NCBI GenBank assembly: GCA_937890745.1
Contig: CALADH010000095.1
Coordinates: 1-52,812, forward strand
DNA length: 52,812 bases
Source of the DNA: Scybalocola_A sp900557175
Lineage (GTDB): Bacteria; Bacillota; Clostridia; Lachnospirales; Lachnospiraceae
Reading direction: 5' to 3'
The first letter of the stretch is position 1. Every line of letters starts with the position of its first letter. Of the stretch, positions 8,109 to 16,611 are shown piece by piece. Both the position numbers and the translations under genes were made by a program. Below the pieces are notes generated by a model. It made no database searches, was not told the DNA's origin, and was given only the letters and a program-made list of their open reading frames with translations.

Positions 8109-8860
8109 CAGCTTTCCTCCGTCATATCTATCATAATATCGTCAAACAGGTTTTCCTGAACGACTTTAATCTTTCCGCTTTTCATAAGTTCTAAAACCGC
8201 AAGAAAGGTCACAACCATATTCAGCTTTGTCGGCTGCTTCTCAAGCATTGCCCTGAAGCTGAAATGCCTGTGCCGTTTTCCATAGCTTTCCATCTCGGCA
8301 ATCTTATCCGCGAGATTAATTTCCTCCTGCTCGATTTTTCCGTACTTACTTCGTATCGGATCAAGCTTATCCTTTTGCCTGCGGATGACTGACTTGAAAA
8401 TCTGGTGAAGTTTTTGTATTGTCATATCTCCGACAAGCTCGTCAAGATTGACCGGCGGCTCCTCGTACTTTAAATCCTTTGGCAGCGTCATTTGCTTAAA
8501 AAGTGCCCGACCTGCATCAAGCTGCTTATCCTTAAGCTCCATTGCCGCATACTTATACATCTTATATTCCAAAAGCCTTTCCACAAGCTCTGCTCTCGGA
8601 TCTTCATCATCCTCCGTCTCCGGCTTTTCCTCCTTCGGCAAAAGCATCTTGGATTTGATTTTGAGCAGCGTGGCCGCCATAACCAAAAACTCGCTCATCA
8701 CTTCCATATCCTTTTTTTGCATCTGCTGAATATATTCAAGATACTGATCTGTAATCAATGCAATCGGAATATCATAAATATCTATTTTGTTAATATCTAT
8801 CAAATGGAGTAAAAGGTCTAAAGGTCCTTCAAACACCTCAAGCTTTACCGGAATTGCCAT
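8108..8860 (-). CDS. scpA: Segregation and condensation protein A (kleisin)
   Basis: ScpA is the kleisin subunit that bridges the SMC heads. The 250-residue protein begins with the conserved segment FEGPLDLLLHLIDINKIDIYDIPIA and has the C-terminal winged-helix segment MVVTFLAVLELMKSGKIKVVQ. GAGGA lies seven bases before the ATG. It follows the carboxypeptidase gene by 66 bases and overlaps scpB. The order resembles the scpA-scpB-ypuI-dacB neighbourhood of Bacillus, although here the carboxypeptidase comes first. Confidence 0.96.
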   Translation of the reverse strand: MAIPVKLEVFEGPLDLLLHLIDINKIDIYDIPIALITDQYLEYIQQMQKKDMEVMSEFLVMAATLLKIKSKMLLPKEEKPETEDDEDPRAELVERLLEYKMYKYAAMELKDKQLDAGRALFKQMTLPKDLKYEEPPVNLDELVGDMTIQKLHQIFKSVIRRQKDKLDPIRSKYGKIEQEEINLADKIAEMESYGKRHRHFSFRAMLEKQPTKLNMVVTFLAVLELMKSGKIKVVQENLFDDIMIDMTEES

Positions 8861-8926
8861 TTTTTTATCCTCGCTTCATTCTTACATAATGACTAAGTAT
8901 ACCATGATTTTTTTTATTCGTCAAAG

Positions 8927-10123
8927 TCACCAAAGCCACATTTTTGCCGCAGCTTTAATATAATCGGCAAAGCCTGCGCCAAGAACACGCTCACCGGCAC
9001 AGATTGACACACTGCCTATTTTTTCTTCACCAAGATAATAATCGAGACTGCCGACCACATCCCCCTTTTCTACAGGCGCGTCAATTTTATCAGGAATATT
9101 TTCTTTCCTTGTAATCGCCGATAAATCTGCGCCGTCCATATCAAGATAGGAAAATCCGCCGTCATAGTAAAGAGGCACACTGTCTCCTTTTCCTTTTAAA
9201 ACCTTTAAAGGCGTAAGTGCGGGCGGTTTTTCATCTTTATAAAGACGGCATCTTGAAAATCCGTAATTTAACATGGCTGCGGCTTCCGAAAATCTTGTTT
9301 TTGAATCGGGCGACGCCAAAAGTACTGCAATCATATCAATGCCGCCTCTGTTTGCCGTCGCACTCAGACAATATTTTGCCGTCGAGGTACTGCCCGTTTT
9401 AAGCCCTGTACAGCCGTCAAACTGGCGCAGCAGCTTATTTGTATTTGATAATGTAAACTGCTTGCTTCCCTGCTTTGTCACATGGGTAATATCCTCCATC
9501 CATATTTTTGTATACTTATAAATTTCCGGATATTTTAAAATAAGCTCACGGGACATCAGTGCAATGTCTCTTGCCGTTGAATAATGGTCATTGCTGTCTG
9601 TAAGACCGCAGCAATCTACAAAATGGCTGTTTGTCATCCCAAGCGCCTCTGCCCGCGCATTCATCATTGTCACAAAGCCTTCCTCCGTACCGCCAATGTA
9701 TTCGGCCATTGTCACTGCCGCATCATTGCCGGAGGCAATGACAATACATTTAATCAGCGTCTCGACAGTCTGCTTTTCCCCCTCCTCCAAAAATACTTGC
9801 GAACCGCCCATAGATTTTGCATGGGCACTTGTCACTACCTCATCTGTCAGAGCTATTTTTCCGTCTGCAATAGCATCAAAAATAAGAAGCAGCGTCATGA
9901 CCTTTGTGACGCTCGCAAGCGCCCGCTTCTCGTCTGCACCTTTCTCAAAAATAACCTGTCCCGTGGATGCCTCCATTAAAACGGCCGATGGCGTCTGCAA
10001 TATCAAAGCCTCCCCTGCCGTATCTGCGGCAGGCGGATTCTCCTCATTTGCAGACGCCACCCTACATGGCAGCATAAGCACCGCTAAAACGATGCATATA
10101 CTTCTTATAAACTTCTTTTTCAT
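8927..10123 (-). CDS. D-alanyl-D-alanine carboxypeptidase (DacB/DacF type)
   Basis: This low-molecular-weight penicillin-binding protein trims the terminal D-Ala from peptidoglycan stem peptides outside the membrane. The 398-residue protein has a signal peptide probably cleaved after VASA, then the serine active-site motifs SVTK (Ser71), SGN (132-134) and KTG (243-245). A PBP5 C-terminal domain and an amphipathic end (KAAAKMWLW) suited to membrane anchoring follow. The start MKKKF is chosen because GGGAG lies seven bases upstream and leaves a proper signal peptide. Context with scpAB and a sigma-E-like promoter suggest a spore-cortex role, which is inferred. Its ribosome binding site is part of a hairpin. 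Confidence 0.9.
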   Translation of the reverse strand: MKKKFIRSICIVLAVLMLPCRVASANEENPPAADTAGEALILQTPSAVLMEASTGQVIFEKGADEKRALASVTKVMTLLLIFDAIADGKIALTDEVVTSAHAKSMGGSQVFLEEGEKQTVETLIKCIVIASGNDAAVTMAEYIGGTEEGFVTMMNARAEALGMTNSHFVDCCGLTDSNDHYSTARDIALMSRELILKYPEIYKYTKIWMEDITHVTKQGSKQFTLSNTNKLLRQFDGCTGLKTGSTSTAKYCLSATANRGGIDMIAVLLASPDSKTRFSEAAAMLNYGFSRCRLYKDEKPPALTPLKVLKGKGDSVPLYYDGGFSYLDMDGADLSAITRKENIPDKIDAPVEKGDVVGSLDYYLGEEKIGSVSICAGERVLGAGFADYIKAAAKMWLW

Positions 10124-10172
10124 TGCCAGCTCCCAAAGCATCTTTTACTACCATTGTAAGCACCGGGAGCTG
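10123..10172 (-). promoter_or_regulatory. Leader hairpin and possible sigma-E promoter of the carboxypeptidase gene
   Basis: On the minus strand CAGCTCCC (10172-10165) pairs perfectly with GGGAGCTG (10134-10127), which contains the Shine-Dalgarno sequence of the carboxypeptidase gene. The loop contains CTTACAAT, close to the sigma-E -10 consensus CATACAAT, and TTATAAA lies 14 bases before it. The same element can also be read as a sigma-A -10 (TACAAT). On the plus strand the hairpin is followed by TTTTT, so it could also be a terminator, but no plus-strand gene ends here. Confidence 0.5.
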
Positions 10173-10189
10173 TTTTTATAACCTTTATT

Positions 10190-11494
10190 TTATTCGTGTT
10201 TTGACTTTTGTTCCTTAATATATTCTTCAATCTTCGGATTTTGCGCCTTATAAAGTGATTCCAGCTCCTCATAGGACTCGGCAAGTTTATTCTCAACAGG
10301 CTCAGAATCCACACCGGCATGCTTTTTAGAAAATACGATTTTGAGAAGTATCGGCGTCACGATCGTCGTCGCAACAACCATAATCACGACCGGTCCGAAA
10401 AGATTAGTGGACATCAATCCGACCGCATTACCTTTATTGGCAACAATAAGAGCGACCTCGCCACGGGAAATCATGCCAACACCAATCTGGACACTCTCCC
10501 GGCTTGAAAACTTCATCATTTTAGCGCCCAAACCACAGCCGATAACTTTTGTCAGTACCGCAACAACGACAAGAAGTACCGCAAATAAAATAATACTTGT
10601 TGTCATATTCGGAAGCTCAACCTTCAAGCCGATGCTCGCAAAAAATACAGGCGACAGTAAAATATAAGATAATGTGCCAAATCTTGAAGCCACATACTTT
10701 GTTCTCTGTGTATTCGCAATCACAATACCGGCAATATAAGCGCCTGTAATATCCGCAACGCCAAACCACTCCTCTGCCACATAGGAAAGCAGAAGACAGA
10801 AAACAAAAGCTACAATAACAAAACGGCGCAAGTCATGATCTGCACGGGCTGTCCACCATTTAAAGAACATATAGAAAACGAACCCTGCAATCACGGCAAA
10901 TACGAAGAATAAAACAATTTTTCCGAGCACAAGTGCAATATTAACACTCGGATCGGCACAGCTTGTGACAATTGTCAGCGCAATGACACCTAAAATATCA
11001 TCAATAACAGCGGCACCTAAAATCGCATTTCCGGCTCTCGTATTTAAGCGTCCCATCTCTTTTAATGTCTCTACCGTAATGCTTACAGATGTTGCCGTCA
11101 AAATAACACCGATAAATACATTCTGTAAAAACAATGGTGTCGCTGCATCCGACGGAATTGTTTTATTAAAGGCAAACGCTAAGAAGAAACCGCCAAGAAG
11201 CGGCACAATAACACCAATCAGGGCAATGACAAAAGATGCCAGTCCTGTCTTTTTTAACTCTTTAACATCTGTTTCAAGGCCGGCTGAAAACATAAGTACA
11301 ATAACGCCAAGCTCTGAGACCTGATTTAAAAAGTCCGTCTCGGTAATAACGCCGAGCATGGCTGGTCCAAGAATCAGACCTGCCAGAAGTGCACCGACAA
11401 CCTGAGGCATATGGAACTTCTTTGTAATCAGACCAAACACCTTTGTTGACAGTAAAATCAACGCAATATCCAAGAGAAAATTATAAGACTGCAT
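10190..11494 (-). CDS. CPA2-family cation:proton antiporter
   Basis: This 434-residue membrane protein belongs to the Na+/H+ exchanger superfamily (KefB/NapA/GerN-like). It has about twelve hydrophobic segments and conserved stretches such as VGALLAGLILGPAMLG and AVIDDILGVIALTIV, where the paired acidic residues are expected to bind cation. It ends soon after the membrane domain with a charged tail and has no TrkA-N regulatory domain. Whether it moves Na+ or K+ cannot be read from sequence. GAGAGGTG precedes the ATG. It lies 89 bases after pyk on the same strand, with only a weak hairpin in between. Confidence 0.88.
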   Translation of the reverse strand: MQSYNFLLDIALILLSTKVFGLITKKFHMPQVVGALLAGLILGPAMLGVITETDFLNQVSELGVIVLMFSAGLETDVKELKKTGLASFVIALIGVIVPLLGGFFLAFAFNKTIPSDAATPLFLQNVFIGVILTATSVSITVETLKEMGRLNTRAGNAILGAAVIDDILGVIALTIVTSCADPSVNIALVLGKIVLFFVFAVIAGFVFYMFFKWWTARADHDLRRFVIVAFVFCLLLSYVAEEWFGVADITGAYIAGIVIANTQRTKYVASRFGTLSYILLSPVFFASIGLKVELPNMTTSIILFAVLLVVVAVLTKVIGCGLGAKMMKFSSRESVQIGVGMISRGEVALIVANKGNAVGLMSTNLFGPVVIMVVATTIVTPILLKIVFSKKHAGVDSEPVENKLAESYEELESLYKAQNPKIEEYIKEQKSKHE

Positions 11495-11583
11495 AATATT
11501 TCACCTCTCCTTTTTACTTAAGCAGTATTTCATTATGTCCGGGGGCAAAAGGAGTTGTTTTTTGTCCCTGTGAAAGCTTTAAA

Positions 11584-13332
11584 CTATCTTGTGCTGCACA
11601 CAATGCCTTTTTCACTGTCCAGCGCCACAAATGTCCCTGACTTTAAAAGCTCTGTCGCATTTTCAGCACCAATAAGCACCGGAATATCAAGGCTTAAACC
11701 GACGATTGATGCGTGGGAATTACGGTTTGGATTTTCCACAATAATGCCGGACGCATGTTTAAGCTGTTCCATCATGGAATTATCCGTATCTTTTGCAACA
11801 ACAATATCTCCCGGCTTAAAATCTGTTGCAAACTCTTTAGCATCCTTGCATACGCAAAGATTTCCGCTGACATTTTTATCAGAAATGCCGATGCCTTTTG
11901 CTAAAATATGACCAGCAACATGAACCTTAATAAGATTTGTTGTTCCTGACACGCCAAGAGGCACACCTGTTGTAATAACCGTCAAATCACCCTGCTTTAC
12001 AATGCCGTTTGACATTGCCGCATCCACTGCATGTTCAAACAGCTCGTCTGTGCTCTGCTCCTCGCCGATCTTCACAGGAATCACGCCCCATGAAAGATTC
12101 AGCTGACGGCATACATGGTCATATGTGCTGCAGCCGACAATCGGGCACTCCGGACGGTATTTTGAAATCATGCGCGCTGTACGGCCGGATTTTGTGACTG
12201 TAATAATGGCAGCCGCACCGAGATCCATCGCTGTCGTACATGTTGCATGTGAAATGGCATTTGTCACATCCGGCTTTAAGTCAAAGCGGCTTAACTGGCG
12301 CAGACGTCTGTTGTAATCAATATCCTGCTCTGTTCTTGTGGCAATTTTAACCATTGTCTTTAATGCTTCCACAGGATACATGCCGGACGCTGTCTCACCT
12401 GAAAGCATGATTGCACTTGTGCCGTCGTAAATCGCATTGGCAACGTCTGTCGCCTCAGCTCTTGTCGGACGCGGATTTTTGATCATAGAATCAAGCATCT
12501 GTGTCGCTGTAATTACCTGTTTTCCGGCATTGCATACCTTTCTTATAATCTGCTTCTGAATGACAGGCACATCTTCAAGCGGAATTTCAACGCCCATATC
12601 ACCTCTGGCAATCATAATACCGTCAGCTACACGGATGATCTCGTCAATATTTTCAACGCCCTGCATATTCTCGATTTTCGCGATAATATTCATCGTTGTA
12701 CAATGCTTTTCATGGAAGATTTTACGGATCTGCAAAATATCATCCGCACTTCTTGTAAATGAAGCGGCAATAAAATCAAAGCCGTTTTCAATAGCAAAGC
12801 AAATATCCTCATAGTCTTTTTTACTTACAAAAGGCATTGTAATATGTGTTCCCGGCGCATTCACACCTTTTCTGTCAGAAATCACACCGCCGTTTAAAAC
12901 CTTACATATAATATCTGTCTCTGTCAGGCGCTCAACTCTCATGGCAATAAGACCGTCATCAAGAAGGACGATCGCGCCTTCCTTTAAATCTGAAGGCAGG
13001 CCTTTATAAGTGATGGATACGATATTTTCATCGCCTTCAATATCTCTTGTTGTCAGAGTAAAAAGCTGTCCCTCCGATAAATCAACCTTCATGCCGTCCT
13101 TAAATGTGCCAAGGCGGATTTCCGGGCCCTTTGTATCTAAAAGTGCCGCTACCGGAAGATTTAATTCCTCACGGAGTTTCAGCAGCGTCTTATATTTTCC
13201 CATATGTTCTTCATAATCACCGTGAGAAAAGTTGAATCTTGCCACATTCATACCTTCAAGCAGCAATTCTTTCATGATTTTCTCATCCGTTGATTTAGGA
13301 CCTAATGTACAAATAATTTTTGTTTTTCTCAT
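11584..13332 (-). CDS. pyk: Pyruvate kinase with C-terminal swivelling domain
   Basis: Pyruvate kinase converts phosphoenolpyruvate and ADP to pyruvate and ATP. The 582-residue protein starts MRKTKIICTLGPKSTDEK and contains the active-site segment MIARGDMGVEIP. Beyond the usual end it carries an extra domain with a phosphohistidine-domain-like motif (VENPNRNSHASIVGLSLDIP), as in Geobacillus-type enzymes. The start is set by GAGGAG seven bases before the ATG; an in-frame ATG 19 codons upstream lacks a good binding site. It is divergent from DAHP synthase, another PEP-consuming enzyme. Confidence 0.96.
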   Translation of the reverse strand: MRKTKIICTLGPKSTDEKIMKELLLEGMNVARFNFSHGDYEEHMGKYKTLLKLREELNLPVAALLDTKGPEIRLGTFKDGMKVDLSEGQLFTLTTRDIEGDENIVSITYKGLPSDLKEGAIVLLDDGLIAMRVERLTETDIICKVLNGGVISDRKGVNAPGTHITMPFVSKKDYEDICFAIENGFDFIAASFTRSADDILQIRKIFHEKHCTTMNIIAKIENMQGVENIDEIIRVADGIMIARGDMGVEIPLEDVPVIQKQIIRKVCNAGKQVITATQMLDSMIKNPRPTRAEATDVANAIYDGTSAIMLSGETASGMYPVEALKTMVKIATRTEQDIDYNRRLRQLSRFDLKPDVTNAISHATCTTAMDLGAAAIITVTKSGRTARMISKYRPECPIVGCSTYDHVCRQLNLSWGVIPVKIGEEQSTDELFEHAVDAAMSNGIVKQGDLTVITTGVPLGVSGTTNLIKVHVAGHILAKGIGISDKNVSGNLCVCKDAKEFATDFKPGDIVVAKDTDNSMMEQLKHASGIIVENPNRNSHASIVGLSLDIPVLIGAENATELLKSGTFVALDSEKGIVCSTR

Positions 13333-13399
13333 TGAAAATCTCCTCTCATTATTATCATCAGTCAATCCTTGCTTTGGCTCTTTGGCCATCAGCTAACCT

Positions 13400-13408
13400 A
13401 TTGTAACA
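13400..13408 (-). promoter_or_regulatory. Predicted extended -10 promoter of pyk
   Basis: On the minus strand TGT-TACAAT forms an extended -10 element about 68 bases upstream of the pyk start. The -35 region is weak (TATTCA at 17 bases), as often seen with extended -10 promoters. Confidence 0.5.
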
Positions 13409-13471
13409 CTTTTAATAAAAATTGAATAGTTATTTTTTTGACATTTTACAAAATTTTTACTTCTTCATCTT

Positions 13472-13500
13472 TTGACAACAAACGGCATTTATACTATAAT
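13472..13500 (+). promoter_or_regulatory. Consensus sigma-A promoter of DAHP synthase
   Basis: TTGACA (13472-13477) and TATAAT (13495-13500) are separated by exactly 17 bases, a perfect consensus. The start codon is 35 bases downstream, so the leader is short and leaves no room for a riboswitch or attenuator. Confidence 0.92.
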
Positions 13501-13534
13501 TGAAAACAAATTTATTTTAAAGGAGTGCTGATTT

Positions 13535-14569
13535 ATGAGTTTTATTATGTCTCAAAAGCTGCCTACACCAAAAGAAATTATCGCACGTTACCCGGTTCCT
13601 GAAAAGGCTGCACAGCACAAAGCACAGTGGGACAAGAAAATTTGCGATGTCATTACAGGAAAATCCGATAAGTTTTTAGTCATCATCGGACCATGCTCCG
13701 CAGACAATGAGACTTCCGTCTGCGACTACATCGGACGTCTCGTCTCCGTTCAGGAAAAGGTTAAAGATAAGCTGATTATTATTCCGAGAATTTATACGAA
13801 TAAACCGCGCACAAACGGTCAGGGCTACAAAGGTATGATGCACCAGCCCGATCCGAATAAGGAACCTGACCTTTTAGCCGGTCTTATTGCCATCCGGAAG
13901 CTTCATATACGGGCGCTTGAAGAATTTGGACTTCCTGTAGCCGATGAAATGCTTTATCCTGAGAATTTCCGCTATCTTGCAGATATTCTCTCCTACGTTG
14001 CTGTCGGTGCCCGCTCTGTTGAAGATCAGCAGCACCGCCTTGTTGCCAGCGGTATTGACGTGCCTGTCGGCATGAAAAATCCGACAAGCGGTGATTTTTC
14101 AGTCATGTTAAACTCCGTATATGCCGCACGCCACAGCCACAATTTCCTCTACCGCGGCTGGGATGCCACAACTTCCGGCAACCCTTATGCCCACACAATT
14201 TTAAGAGGCGCTGTCAACCAGTACGGACGCACGCGCGAAAACTATCATTATGAAGATTTAATCCGCCTGCACGATATGTACGAAGAAATGAAGCTTGACA
14301 ATCCGGCATGTATCGTTGACGCCAACCATTCCAACTCCGGAAAGAAATTTAAGGAACAGATCCGTATCGTCAAAGAGGTTCTCCACAGCAGAAGCCACTC
14401 CGACGAAATCCGTCAACTTGTCAAAGGCGTTATGATTGAAAGCTACATCGTCGAAGGCGCACAAAAAATCGACTGTGAACACCATACATATGGCCAGTCG
14501 ATCACAGATCCATGCCTTGGCTGGGAAGACTCCGAGCGCCTCATCTACGAAATCGCTGAAAGAGCATAA
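13535..14569 (+). CDS. 3-deoxy-7-phosphoheptulonate (DAHP) synthase, AroG/AroF type
   Basis: This enzyme condenses phosphoenolpyruvate and erythrose 4-phosphate, the first step of aromatic amino-acid synthesis. The 344-residue protein matches the type I alpha (E. coli AroF/G/H) class, with IIGPCSADN, the RIYTNKPRTNGQGYKGM substrate loop and the metal-binding segment DANHSNSGK. It is a single-domain form without a chorismate mutase fusion. AAAGGAG precedes the ATG. The consensus promoter and short leader imply strong expression, with control more likely by feedback inhibition than by attenuation. No other shikimate gene is adjacent. Confidence 0.95.
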   Translation: MSFIMSQKLPTPKEIIARYPVPEKAAQHKAQWDKKICDVITGKSDKFLVIIGPCSADNETSVCDYIGRLVSVQEKVKDKLIIIPRIYTNKPRTNGQGYKGMMHQPDPNKEPDLLAGLIAIRKLHIRALEEFGLPVADEMLYPENFRYLADILSYVAVGARSVEDQQHRLVASGIDVPVGMKNPTSGDFSVMLNSVYAARHSHNFLYRGWDATTSGNPYAHTILRGAVNQYGRTRENYHYEDLIRLHDMYEEMKLDNPACIVDANHSNSGKKFKEQIRIVKEVLHSRSHSDEIRQLVKGVMIESYIVEGAQKIDCEHHTYGQSITDPCLGWEDSERLIYEIAERA

Positions 14570-14594
14570 CCTTAAATTCCAGAAAATAATAAAT

Positions 14595-14665
14595 GCCCGG
14601 CAATCATTTAACTTTGCACAGTGTGTATCTGATGATACATCGCAAGAGATAAATGATTGCCGGGC
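14595..14665. terminator. Long nested hairpin between convergent genes
   Basis: A perfect 16-base-pair stem (14595-14610 with 14650-14665; arms GCCCGGCAATCATTTA and its complement) encloses a 39-base loop. The loop itself contains the nested pairs TTGC/GCAA and TGTATC/GATACA. It lies between DAHP synthase (plus) and xerD (minus) and has T-rich sequence on both outer sides. A bidirectional terminator is the simplest reading, though the stem is unusually long. Confidence 0.7.
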
Positions 14666-14760
14666 GCTTATTTATATTCTGCATTCCCGTTATTTTTTTA
14701 ACTATTATTTTCCTCTTTTAATTTTTCACAACATGCCAGTCTCTGGCCTTCGCCTGCTGT

Positions 14761-15645
14761 TTACGCTCTCGGATGAGCTCTTGAATAAACTTCTTTAATC
14801 CTGTTATTTGTCATCTTCGCATAAATCTGAGTTGTCGATACATCTGAATGGCCAAGCATCTCCTGAACCGAATGCAGGTCTGCGCCGTTTTCCACAAGGT
14901 GGGCTGCAAATGAATGTCTCAATGTATGCGGCGTGATATCTGTCTCAATACCTGCACGCTTTGCATACTGCTTAAGTACTTTCCAAAAACCCTGACGGCT
15001 CATCGGCTGGCCGTTACAATTTGTGAACAATATATCTTCATTCTCTGTATGAAGCATCGCCTGACGGGAGTGCACAAGATAATTTCTAAGTGCCTCACCG
15101 GCAGCATGTCCAAACGGAATGATCCGCTCTCTCACACCGTCTTTGCAGCATATATATCCATTTTGCAAATTGACATCGCCAACCTTTAAAGATATAAGTT
15201 CACTGACGCGGATGCCTGTCGCATATAAAAGCTCCATCATCGCCTTATCCCGGATTTCCTTATTACTCGTTCCCGACGGCTGTGCAAGCAGCAGTGAAAC
15301 TTCTTCAACAGTTAATATACCGGGAAGTTTCTTTTCAATCTTCGGTGCCTTTAAAAGGCTTGCCGGATCATCTTTGACAATATGCTCTTTTTGAAGATAT
15401 GTAAAAAAGGCTTTCAGTGTCGCTATACTTCTTGAAATCGTCGAAGCCGCAAACTTTTCCCGCTCCATCATCAGCATATATGAGTTCATCACTGTATAGT
15501 TAATTTTTTTAACATCAGCGATGCCGTTGTCTGCCAAAAAACCTGCAAACTTCAGTAAATCTCTCTTATATGACAATACTGTATTTTTCGATGATTTTTT
15601 AACTGATATTAAATATTCGACAAAATCCTCAATATACTGATTCAT
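14761..15645 (-). CDS. xerD: Tyrosine recombinase XerD
   Basis: XerD resolves chromosome dimers at dif together with a partner recombinase. The 294-residue protein has the N-terminal SAM-like DNA-binding domain (about 1-100) and a complete catalytic set: Arg146 in ATGIRVSEL, Lys168, His240 and Arg243 in HTLRH, His266 in GHSDVSTTQIY and nucleophile Tyr275. It is located next to spoIIM, as in Bacillus (spoIIM-fur-xerD region), which supports XerD over an integrase of a mobile element. No attachment-site repeats or phage genes are present. Confidence 0.92.
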   Translation of the reverse strand: MNQYIEDFVEYLISVKKSSKNTVLSYKRDLLKFAGFLADNGIADVKKINYTVMNSYMLMMEREKFAASTISRSIATLKAFFTYLQKEHIVKDDPASLLKAPKIEKKLPGILTVEEVSLLLAQPSGTSNKEIRDKAMMELLYATGIRVSELISLKVGDVNLQNGYICCKDGVRERIIPFGHAAGEALRNYLVHSRQAMLHTENEDILFTNCNGQPMSRQGFWKVLKQYAKRAGIETDITPHTLRHSFAAHLVENGADLHSVQEMLGHSDVSTTQIYAKMTNNRIKEVYSRAHPRA

Positions 15646-15817
15646 AGCTTCTCCTTCATTCGTAAATAGACCTCTTATTCCCCATTATACTCAAAATATT
15701 CAAGGAAATCAAACAAAAAATATTTGACAAAGCCGCCAAAAATCAGCATTTTAGGCAAAAAACACAAGATAAAGACCGGCTTTGATTTTATGTCTACTAT
15801 ATATTGTAAAAATATTT

Positions 15818-16396
15818 TTAAAAAAATTTTTCGACCTGCCGGACAACAAATGGATTGACATAACTTTCCACGGCACAGCCCAGAATAACAAGCACTGCAA
15901 AAACCGCTGCAAGCACCGCGCGCCGCTGATTTAGCCGGCTGGCAGACGTATGTCCTATTGTATCATCGAATTTATTATTGTCAACCATTTTTAATAAAAA
16001 AATATAAATCGGGACATAAATTATATATTGAGGAAACAGCAGCGCAGCAGCAACCAAAATGCCGCCGTAGCCATAGACCATCGCCGCAAGTGAAACAATA
16101 CACCCAAAAGATGCGCCGAAGATGGCGGTCATCCCCGCAAACAGCACCGGCGTCCTAAAAGCGGCTGCCAGTACCGACAATACTAAAAAAGAAGCCAGTC
16201 TGCTGATACATAAATAAATAAAAAAGTATATATCCTCAAACGGCTTCTTCGTTAATTCACGGACATAGGCTGTTAAAACAGACGTGTCCATGACAGATGT
16301 CCTGACCATGTAGTTGACGAGTACTGTACCTGCAGCCATGCCGGCACAAAATATACAAAGCCACATATAGCTGCGTTTTTTTGTGTCACCCTTCAT
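15818..16396 (-). CDS. spoIIM: Stage II sporulation protein M
   Basis: SpoIIM is part of the SpoIIDMP complex that drives peptidoglycan remodelling during engulfment of the forespore. The 192-residue protein has about five hydrophobic segments, a positive N-terminus and the conserved C-terminal ESYVNPFVVRQV segment of the SpoIIM/DUF95 family. GGGAGG lies five bases before the ATG. A sigma-E-like promoter is visible upstream, and xerD follows on the same strand, matching the Bacillus neighbourhood. The 170-base gap to xerD contains an inverted repeat (CAAAGCCG/CGGCTTTG) that may terminate the transcript. Confidence 0.88.
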   Translation of the reverse strand: MKGDTKKRSYMWLCIFCAGMAAGTVLVNYMVRTSVMDTSVLTAYVRELTKKPFEDIYFFIYLCISRLASFLVLSVLAAAFRTPVLFAGMTAIFGASFGCIVSLAAMVYGYGGILVAAALLFPQYIIYVPIYIFLLKMVDNNKFDDTIGHTSASRLNQRRAVLAAVFAVLVILGCAVESYVNPFVVRQVEKFF

Positions 16397-16440
16397 ATTG
16401 ACCTCCCAAAGCTTATTTTACAGCATTGCTTCCATCTCTG

Positions 16441-16477
16441 CTTTTTAAATATATGCCATGAAAAAGTTCAATATGAC
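16441..16477 (-). promoter_or_regulatory. Sigma-E-like promoter of spoIIM
   Basis: On the minus strand GTCATATT (-35, 16477-16470) and CATATATT (-10, 16455-16448) are separated by 14 bases, matching the Bacillus sigma-E pattern (KMATATT, 14-15 bases, CATACAMT). spoIIM is a sigma-E gene in Bacillus. The predicted start is near 16441, about 45 bases before the ATG. Confidence 0.75.
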
Positions 16478-16516
16478 TCAGACGGACGGCCTGTTGTCCT
16501 CATACCCGTATATTGC

Positions 16517-16609
16517 AAAAATACCTGCTCCGGCAGCTGAGGTCCCGCCCAATCGTTAGATTCTAAATCTGACTTTTGGGTGCCGTCTCAGTCCGGGCAG
16601 GCATTTTTT
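16517..16609. terminator. Large compound hairpin between yebC and spoIIM
   Basis: A multi-part stem runs from CCTGCTCCGG (16524-16533) paired with CCGGGCAGG (16593-16601). Inside are CTGAG/CTCAG, CCCAA/TTGGG and an eight-pair apical helix GTTAGATT/AATCTGAC closed by a CTA loop. TTTTTT follows on the plus strand (16604-16609) and a U5 tract follows on the minus strand. It fits a bidirectional terminator for yebC but is longer and more elaborate than needed. A structured RNA cannot be excluded. Confidence 0.65.
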
Positions 16610-16611
16610 AA

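Noticed and set aside
14761..15645. Tyrosine recombinase as the integrase of a mobile element
   Set aside because: Length, motifs and the spoIIM neighbour indicate XerD, and there are no flanking direct repeats or mobile genes.
16524..16601. T-box-like sequence (GGGCGGGACC) on the minus strand
   Set aside because: It does not match the T-box consensus closely, and the downstream gene is spoIIM, not an aminoacyl-tRNA synthetase or amino-acid gene.
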